From an uncultured Oscillospiraceae bacterium (GTDB lineage: Bacteria > Bacillota > Clostridia > Oscillospirales > Acutalibacteraceae), in assembly GCA_958451705.1 (NCBI GenBank), contig CAUDRD010000038.1, forward strand, positions 1-10,382: DNA of 10,382 nt. Direction: 5' to 3'. Positions 5,747-10,382 of the stretch are shown piece by piece. The translations under genes and the position numbers were made by a program. Each line of letters begins with the position of its first letter. Position 1 is the first letter of the stretch. A model generated the notes under the pieces. The model did no database searches. It saw only the letters and a list, made by a program, of their open reading frames with translations, and had not been told where the DNA came from.

Positions 5747-6917
5747 ACTGCTTGAATTATACAAAGACGGAAAATTGGACGAGAATCGCAAAAGAGAAAT
5801 AGAAGCAGAAATCGAAAAACAGGACGCCATAAGCGAATATCTTTTTGAGGAGTCCAAAATTCCGGAGCTGGACGATTTAGGCGCAACTGAATCCAAAGCA
5901 GAAACCGAGGCCGACGAAAAATTCATATCCTATGTGCAGAAATCCATACGAAAAGCCTTTATAAAGGCGGGCACTGTTACAGGAGCCGTAGTTCTTGCCA
6001 TAGTTTTGCTTGTGATATTTGTACTGCCCGATTTTGTGTCGCTGTTTTATTATTCGCCTGCTAAAATTATCGACGAAGAGTATATGCTCAATCAAATGAG
6101 TCTTGATATGGCGGTTTATTCCGATGTGTTTATGCCGGGGTATTACAGAGATTCGGTAATTACGGAAGATCTTGGATACGGAAAGTACAGAATCAGAATT
6201 GTTCAAACATCTTCTGTCGACGGAATTTTTAAAAATGTCAACGGTATTATAGAAAGGAATAATCTTGTTTTTTATGATTCCAATGCTTTAAAGCAACCGG
6301 TGGGAAACGCTTTTTTGCCAGTAGGTAAAACGTGGGAGTACGCTTATCTTGACGGAGAAACAAATGCTCTTATAGGTATAAACGGTACTAAAAAAGATGC
6401 TTATAATGAAATTGACAAATTAAACGAAAATCAGTATTATCGAGTGTTTGTAACTCTTGAAAAGCTGATGGCCTATGAGGATTTCTATAAATGGTTTACT
6501 TCTCTTGATGTTTCCGATATCAGTTTATGGTGCGCCGTGGGAGCCTGCGATGAGAACGGAATGATAATTTCCGAAAACATGGGTTTCAATGTTACTCCCA
6601 ATGGAAACTGTTTCAGGTGGGATAAGGAAAAATATCCACATTTATCTCTTCTTGATGCTGACAGCGGTGCATTAAAAGACACAGGTGACTGTGAGATTAT
6701 GAAGGCGCATTTTATTTCGGAACTATCATATCTCAGAGATAACGACGGTATTTTAAAGCTCATGAAGAATTCCGACACTGATTTCGACAGCATAATTGAA
6801 AGCGTCGAAAAGGACGGGCTTAATATTTACGGATTTTTTGTAGTAGCTCAAAAAGAAGATATTCTGAAACTGCGGGGACAGTCTGAAATATCATATATAG
6901 GTACAGAAAATTTATAA
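5733..6917 (+). CDS. Membrane-bound sigma-factor regulator (probable anti-sigma factor)
   Basis: A 394-residue protein encoded immediately after, and overlapping by 14 bases, the ECF sigma gene; ATG 5733 has GGAGG at 5719-5723. Its N-terminal 75 residues are charged and helical (MTYRELLELYKDGKLDENRK, then an acidic stretch), suitable for holding the sigma factor at the membrane. One membrane segment lies at about 78-100, followed by about 290 residues likely outside the cell. The segments FISYVQKSIRKAFIKAG and YYSPAKIIDEEYMLNQMSLDMAVYSDVFMPGYYRDS resemble, from memory, the Pfam 'sigma factor regulator' N- and C-terminal domains. There is no HxxxCxxC zinc anti-sigma motif. Release of the sigma factor by signal sensing or proteolysis of the outer domain is the family-style expectation, not shown here. 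A terminator follows immediately. Confidence 0.85.
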   Translation: MTYRELLELYKDGKLDENRKREIEAEIEKQDAISEYLFEESKIPELDDLGATESKAETEADEKFISYVQKSIRKAFIKAGTVTGAVVLAIVLLVIFVLPDFVSLFYYSPAKIIDEEYMLNQMSLDMAVYSDVFMPGYYRDSVITEDLGYGKYRIRIVQTSSVDGIFKNVNGIIERNNLVFYDSNALKQPVGNAFLPVGKTWEYAYLDGETNALIGINGTKKDAYNEIDKLNENQYYRVFVTLEKLMAYEDFYKWFTSLDVSDISLWCAVGACDENGMIISENMGFNVTPNGNCFRWDKEKYPHLSLLDADSGALKDTGDCEIMKAHFISELSYLRDNDGILKLMKNSDTDFDSIIESVEKDGLNIYGFFVVAQKEDILKLRGQSEISYIGTENL

Positions 6918-6921
6918 GCAA

Positions 6922-6960
6922 AACGGGACAGCTTTCACTGTCCCGTTAATTTTTTTCTCT
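6922..6960. terminator. Shared terminator between the convergent sigma operon and murC
   Basis: AACGGGACAG (6922-6931) pairs perfectly with CTGTCCCGTT (6938-6947) over a 6-base loop, followed on the plus strand by AATTTTTTT. The murC stop codon is only 13 bases away on the other strand. The minus-strand read of the stem ends in TTTTGC, so termination of murC here is possible but weaker. Confidence 0.88.
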
Positions 6961-8340
6961 TTAGTTTTCCTCAAGCTTTTTAATCATCAGCTTTGCCGCT
7001 TTGTAAATATCGCCGCAGCCTAAAGTGATTACAAGGTCTCCGGGCTTTGCATGGCTTACAACATAATCGGCAACTTCTTCAAAAGTGTTGAACCATACGC
7101 TGCCGGGAATTTTTTCTGCAAGCTGAGAAGTGTATACGTTGTATGTGTTCCTTTCACGGGAACCCATTATTTCCGTCATAACCGTGTGCTGTGGAATTTT
7201 AAGAACCTCGGCAAAGTCGTCCATTAAAGTATAGGTTCTCGAATAGGTGAAGGGCTGGAATACTGCCCAAACCTCGTTAAAATCCATTGCCATGGCTGCT
7301 TCGAGAGTAACTTTAAGTTCTGCGGGATGATGGGCGTAGTCGTCGGCAATGGTGATGCCCTTTCTCTCTGCAAGGAACTCGAATCTTCTTCCGGCTCCTC
7401 TGAATGCTTCAATTGCCTTTATGGCGTCCTTTGCCTCAATTCCGCCGTAAAGAGAAACGGCAATTGCTGCAAGGGCGTTTAAAACGTTGTGTGTGCCGGG
7501 AACTGCAAGCTGAACCTCCCCTAAAGCTTTGCCTTTATGCATTGCGGTGAATTTCGGGAAGGCACCCCTTGTCATTGTGATGTTTTCAGGGTAAAAATCG
7601 TTGGTCTTTTCAAAACCAAAGGTGATTTTATCCTTTTTTCCGCAGTCCTTAACGGCTTTAAGGGTGTTTGCGTCGTCGCCGTTATATATAACCGCTTTCG
7701 TCGCCATTGAGGCAAATTTGTGGAAAGAATGAATAAGATTGTCGAGTGTCTTAAAGTAATCAAGGTGATCCTCGTCGATGTTCAGTATAACCGCAGTGTC
7801 GGGGGAAAGGTCAAGGAATGTATCCACAAACTCGCAGGCTTCGCATATAAGGGTATCGCTCTTACCAACTCTGCCGTGGCTGCCAATAAGGGGAAGAGTG
7901 CCGCCTATAACTGCCGACGGGTCCTTTCCGCAGGTAATGTAAATCTGAGTAAGCATTGAAGTAACTGTGGTTTTTCCGTGGGTGCCGCAGACTCCTATGC
8001 AGTCGGGATAAAGGCGGCTTATGGCTCCAAAAAGCTTTGAACGCTCAAAGGTGGGTATGCCGCTCTCTTTGGCTGCTACAAGCTCTGGGTTGTCAGGGAG
8101 GAGGGCCGCAGTATATACTATCATTTCTGCCCCCTCTATGTTTTCCGCTCTCTGTCCCATGTGTATGGGAACGCCCAGCGAACGCAGTTTTACAAGGTTG
8201 TCGCTTTCGTTGTTGTCGGAACCGGAAATTTTATATCCCTCTGAAATAAGTATCTCTGCAAGGGGACACATTCCGGAGCCGCCGATGCCAATAAAATGAA
8301 CTCTTTTTACCGATTTAAGTAAATTATCTATATCGTACAA
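6961..8340 (-). CDS. murC: UDP-N-acetylmuramate--L-alanine ligase
   Basis: A cytoplasmic Mur ligase of about 459 residues, full length, adding L-alanine to UDP-MurNAc with ATP, the first amino acid of the peptidoglycan stem peptide. Domain 1 opens with VHFIGIGGSGMCPLAEIL (UDP-MurNAc site). Domain 2 has the P-loop GTHGKTTVTSML (about residues 119-130), EACEFVDTFL and NIDEDHLDYF. Domain 3 has GAGRRFEFL, DDYAHHPAE, the TYTLMDDF segment and the C-terminal LGCGDIYKAA. The start is debatable: GTG at 8349 extends the frame by three codons but lies inside the sequence AGAGGTGA (8353-8346), an excellent ribosome binding site for the TTG at 8340-8338 five bases further on. I therefore favour the TTG start. 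The gene stands alone, divergent from spoVFA. Confidence 0.96.
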   Translation of the reverse strand: MYDIDNLLKSVKRVHFIGIGGSGMCPLAEILISEGYKISGSDNNESDNLVKLRSLGVPIHMGQRAENIEGAEMIVYTAALLPDNPELVAAKESGIPTFERSKLFGAISRLYPDCIGVCGTHGKTTVTSMLTQIYITCGKDPSAVIGGTLPLIGSHGRVGKSDTLICEACEFVDTFLDLSPDTAVILNIDEDHLDYFKTLDNLIHSFHKFASMATKAVIYNGDDANTLKAVKDCGKKDKITFGFEKTNDFYPENITMTRGAFPKFTAMHKGKALGEVQLAVPGTHNVLNALAAIAVSLYGGIEAKDAIKAIEAFRGAGRRFEFLAERKGITIADDYAHHPAELKVTLEAAMAMDFNEVWAVFQPFTYSRTYTLMDDFAEVLKIPQHTVMTEIMGSRERNTYNVYTSQLAEKIPGSVWFNTFEEVADYVVSHAKPGDLVITLGCGDIYKAAKLMIKKLEEN

Positions 8341-8345
8341 AGCTG

Positions 8346-8353
8346 TCACCTCT
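8346..8353 (-). promoter_or_regulatory. Ribosome binding site that decides the murC start
   Basis: Read on the minus strand, AGAGGTGA matches the 16S anti-Shine-Dalgarno end almost fully. It overlaps the possible GTG start at 8349, ruling that codon out as the natural start if this site is used, and lies five bases before TTG 8340. Confidence 0.6.
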
Positions 8354-8369
8354 TCTTCTTAATATATAC

Positions 8370-8375
8370 ATTATA
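8370..8375 (-). promoter_or_regulatory. Putative -10 box of the murC promoter
   Basis: TATAAT on the minus strand, about 16 bases before the ribosome binding site. No good -35 hexamer is present at 16-18 bases (the AT-rich TTTATT at 8398-8393 is the nearest), so the call rests on the -10 alone. Confidence 0.4.
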
Positions 8376-8438
8376 TTGCAAAACACTAAATAAATAAACA
8401 GCTTTTTGAGAATTGAACCAATAAAATTAAAATCATGC

Positions 8439-8465
8439 ACTTTGAGCGACGATTTCCATATTATG
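8439..8465 (+). promoter_or_regulatory. Sigma-K-like sporulation promoter of spoVFA
   Basis: AC at 8439-8440, a 16-base gap and CATATTATG at 8457-8465 fit the known mother-cell sigma-K pattern (AC, about 16 bases, CATANNNTA), with one mismatch at the last base. In Bacillus subtilis the spoVF operon is transcribed by sigma-K late in the mother cell, so the match is in the expected place. CATATTA also fits the sigma-G -10 (CATNNTA), but I see no matching sigma-G -35. Transcription would start about 60 bases before the start codon. Confidence 0.5.
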
Positions 8466-8534
8466 ATAATGACCTGTTTAAGGTGGAGTTGTTTTTATTA
8501 CAGGTATTGTGGTACGGTTTGGAGGAATAGGTTT

Positions 8535-9392
8535 ATGAATAAAATCAGGAGGTTTCTTTTTGCAGGGGGCGATGAAAGACAGCTGTATGCGGCAGACAAG
8601 CTGAAAAAAGAGGGGTATGAAACAGCGGCGGCAGGCTTTGAAAAATATAATGGAGCTGTGCCATATAAGGCAGAAAGTATAGAAAAAGCTTATCTTTATG
8701 ACGCTGTAATATTTCCCCTTCCCCTTACAAGGGACGGAGAAAATATAAACGCTCCTTTTTCACAGAATAAAATAGCCATAGTCTCCCTTTCAGAATTTCT
8801 CGGAACGGGTAAGAGTGTTTTCGGCGGCAAAATGTCAAGTGATATTACAAAGCTTTTCGCCGGAAATAAAATTTACGACTGTTATTCCCGTGAAGATTTT
8901 CAGCTTTTGAACGCAGTGCCTACCGCAGAGGGAATTGCCGAAATAGCTCTTCGTGAGCTTCCTGTTACAGTAAAGGGAGCGAAAATTCTCGTTTTAGGTT
9001 TCGGAAGAACGGGGAAAGCCATAGGAGAGCTTTTCAAAGCCATGAGAGCTGATGTGATAATAGGTGCAAGAAAAGGCGCAGTTTTATATGAGGCAGAATC
9101 CGAAGGCTTTAAAACACTTAACATAGCGGATGATTTTGATATGCCGGAAAACCTTCAAATGACAGTCAACACCGTCCCGGCAAGGATTATAAGTGAAAAG
9201 CATCTGAAACAGCTAAGGGGATGTCTTTACGCTGAAGCTGCGTCTGCACCCTACGGTGCCGATCTTGAAGATGCTAAAAGGGCAGGGGTAAAGACCCTTC
9301 TCGCTTCCGGACTTCCCGGAAAAGTTGCACCTAAAAGCGCAGGAGAGATAATAGCCCAAACCATAATAAACACTATGAAGGAGGATAGCTGA
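8535..9392 (+). CDS. spoVFA: Dipicolinate synthase subunit A
   Basis: A 285-residue protein that, with subunit B, makes dipicolinic acid from the lysine-pathway intermediate dihydrodipicolinate in the mother cell; the Ca-dipicolinate load gives spores heat resistance and core dehydration. Visible features: FLFAGGDERQ at the N-terminus (7-16), an N-terminal domain with IFPLPLTRDGENINAPF, a Rossmann NAD(P) site ILVLGFGRTGKAIGELF (151-167), and the family-typical VNTVPARII (211-219) and LLASGLPGKVAPKSAGEII (255-273). The length agrees with the family (about 290-300). ATG 8535 has GGAGG at 8521-8525; the frame stays open upstream to 8406, but that stretch includes the promoter and lacks family similarity. 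The stop overlaps the subunit B start by one base. Confidence 0.95.
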   Translation: MNKIRRFLFAGGDERQLYAADKLKKEGYETAAAGFEKYNGAVPYKAESIEKAYLYDAVIFPLPLTRDGENINAPFSQNKIAIVSLSEFLGTGKSVFGGKMSSDITKLFAGNKIYDCYSREDFQLLNAVPTAEGIAEIALRELPVTVKGAKILVLGFGRTGKAIGELFKAMRADVIIGARKGAVLYEAESEGFKTLNIADDFDMPENLQMTVNTVPARIISEKHLKQLRGCLYAEAASAPYGADLEDAKRAGVKTLLASGLPGKVAPKSAGEIIAQTIINTMKEDS

Positions 9393-9964
9393 TGGAGGGA
9401 GTAAAAGTTGGTTTTGCAATTTGCGGTTCTTTCTGCACCTTTGCAAAGGCAATTGAACAGATAGAAAACCTTGTAAAATTGAAATTTGAAGTAATACCCA
9501 TAATGAGCGAAAACGCTTATTTCACCGATACAAGGTTCGGCGAAGCTAAGGATTTTCGCAGCAGAATAGAAACTATATGCGGAAAAAAGATAATAACAGG
9601 ATTAACGGAAGCTGAGCCAATAGGCCCCAAAAAGCTTCTTGATATACTGCTTATAGAGCCCTGTACGGGCAACACTCTCGGAAAGCTTGCAAACGGAATA
9701 ACGGATACCACTGTTACCCTTGCGGCAAAAGCACATTTGCGCAACGCAAGGCCCTTGCTTATAGCGGTTTCCACAAACGACGCCTTAGGGGCAGCGGCAA
9801 AAAACATAGGTCAGCTTATGAACTATAAAAATATCTTTTTTGTTCCCATGCGGCAGGATGATTATATTAAAAAGCCTAATTCCGTTGTGGCGGATTTTTC
9901 CCTTACCTCAAACGCCATAGAAGCGGCTTTAAAAGGTCAGCAGCTTCAGCCCGTAATTTTGTAG
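9392..9964 (+). CDS. spoVFB: Dipicolinate synthase subunit B (flavoprotein-like)
   Basis: A 190-residue partner of SpoVFA, of the usual length of about 190-200. It has the flavoprotein (HFCD-like) fold: KVGFAICGSFCTFAKAIEQI near the N-terminus (5-24), PIMSENAYFTDTRFG (36-50), and the long conserved stretch LLIEPCTGNTLGKLANGITD then LIAVSTND (123-130) and FFVPMRQDDYIKKPNS. Both subunits are needed for dipicolinate formation in Bacillus. Start ATG 9392 overlaps the spoVFA stop (TGATG), with AAGGAGG at 9378-9384, so the pair is translationally coupled. Unlike Bacillus, where asd, dapG and dapA follow, this operon stops here at a strong terminator. Confidence 0.95.
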   Translation: MEGVKVGFAICGSFCTFAKAIEQIENLVKLKFEVIPIMSENAYFTDTRFGEAKDFRSRIETICGKKIITGLTEAEPIGPKKLLDILLIEPCTGNTLGKLANGITDTTVTLAAKAHLRNARPLLIAVSTNDALGAAAKNIGQLMNYKNIFFVPMRQDDYIKKPNSVVADFSLTSNAIEAALKGQQLQPVIL

Positions 9965-9980
9965 TTTAATAGACAAAATA

Positions 9981-10010
9981 AAAATCCGATCGGTGAGATC
10001 GGATTTTTTA
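9981..10010. terminator. Bidirectional terminator after spoVFB
   Basis: AAAATCCGATC (9981-9991) pairs perfectly with GATCGGATTTT (9997-10007) over the loop GGTGA. T-runs exist on both strands (TTTTTT at 10004-10009, and the complement of the A-run at 9978-9984). It serves spoVFB and, facing it, the minus-strand gene ending at 10040. Confidence 0.9.
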
Positions 10011-10039
10011 ATGTCTTTAATTCTTTAATATTAATCAAG

Positions 10040-10382
10040 TTAAGCCTTGAACTCTGTGTCTATACCCCTGAAAACAGCTTCATAATCTGTGTCGCCGCAG
10101 TAGCTTATGTTAACGGAATTTTTGTTGCATCTTATTCTTTCACTAAGCCTGCCTATAACTTTAACAGGCAATTCTCTGCTGAAATATAAACTTATATAAT
10201 TTTTTCTGCATCCGATACCCACAAATCTTTCTCCCAAACGATAGGTGGGTATTCTCGTTTTTTCGGAATGTTCACCGTCGAAAAAAGCTTCATTATAATG
10301 AGATTCAATATATTCTATTATCGGCAGCACTTTTATCTGTGATTTTTCGTCAACCAAAGCCAAATATTTTTCGATTTCTTTT
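10040..10382 (-). CDS. Small protein, C-terminal part, possibly DUF1801/YdhG-like
   Basis: The minus-strand frame is open to the right edge (last whole codon at 10381-10379) and ends at TAA 10042-10040, giving at least 113 residues. A TTG at 10363 is an in-frame codon but not a likely start, because coding-like sequence (KEIEKYL) continues above it. The pattern RIPTYRLGERFVGIGCRKNYISLYF, then a segment on KNSVNISYCGDTDYEAVFRGI, resembles DUF1801/YdhG-type proteins ('MPTFR...vyFaafKnHiglY...'), a small family of uncertain function with a ligand-binding-like fold. The match is by eye and moderate. The protein has no membrane segment, so it is probably cytoplasmic. Its promoter and N-terminus lie outside the window. 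Confidence 0.6.
   Translation of the reverse strand, partial: KEIEKYLALVDEKSQIKVLPIIEYIESHYNEAFFDGEHSEKTRIPTYRLGERFVGIGCRKNYISLYFSRELPVKVIGRLSERIRCNKNSVNISYCGDTDYEAVFRGIDTEFKA

Noticed and set aside
7720..8299. Plus-strand frames inside murC
   Set aside because: They are antisense to fully conserved murC coding sequence and have no features of their own.
8406..8534. Longer N-terminus for spoVFA beginning at 8406
   Set aside because: The stretch has a Cys/Tyr/Trp-rich non-family sequence, covers the sporulation-type promoter, and ATG 8535 has GGAGG nine bases upstream.

Overview
The window reads as ordinary chromosome from an anaerobic, endospore-forming low-to-mid GC Firmicute. A clostridial relative such as an Oscillospirales/Ruminococcaceae lineage is my inference; no rRNA or other marker is present to prove it. 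The grounds are dipicolinate synthase genes (spore formers), strong AGGAGG-type ribosome binding sites, AT-rich spacers with hairpin-plus-T-run terminators, and an HPr carrying both His15 and Ser46. I see no mobile element, CRISPR array, tRNA or rRNA.

Layout, left to right. (1) The 3' end of a MazF/EndoA-type mRNA interferase, followed by a compact hairpin over its stop codon and then a canonical terminator. (2) A membrane-anchored, coiled-coil polysaccharide (probably peptidoglycan) deacetylase. Its promoter is preceded by a striking row of TTGTA/TGTAA elements about one helical turn apart. (3) HPr as a single gene, with its own strong promoter and terminator. (4) A proline operon, proB-proA, followed 29 bases later by an unrecognised single-pass membrane protein with a Thr/Pro/Glu/Ala-rich tail. 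A perfect 18-bp palindrome sits in the leader. (5) An ECF-type sigma factor and a membrane-bound, probable anti-sigma regulator in an overlapping pair. (6) On the minus strand, murC, converging on the sigma operon across a shared terminator. (7) Divergent from murC, spoVFA-spoVFB (dipicolinate synthase A and B) behind a sigma-K-like promoter, closed by a bidirectional terminator. (8) The 3' part of a small minus-strand gene, tentatively of the DUF1801 type, running off the right edge.

Functionally the region mixes cell-envelope work (deacetylase, murC, and possibly the sigma/anti-sigma pair), proline synthesis, carbon control (HPr) and late sporulation. Each transcription unit has recognisable boundaries, so these look like neighbouring independent units and not one system. 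I found no convincing undescribed multi-gene system. The best leads are the phased repeat array before the deacetylase, the palindrome in the proBA leader, the unrecognised third gene of that operon, and the control region of the sigma/anti-sigma pair.
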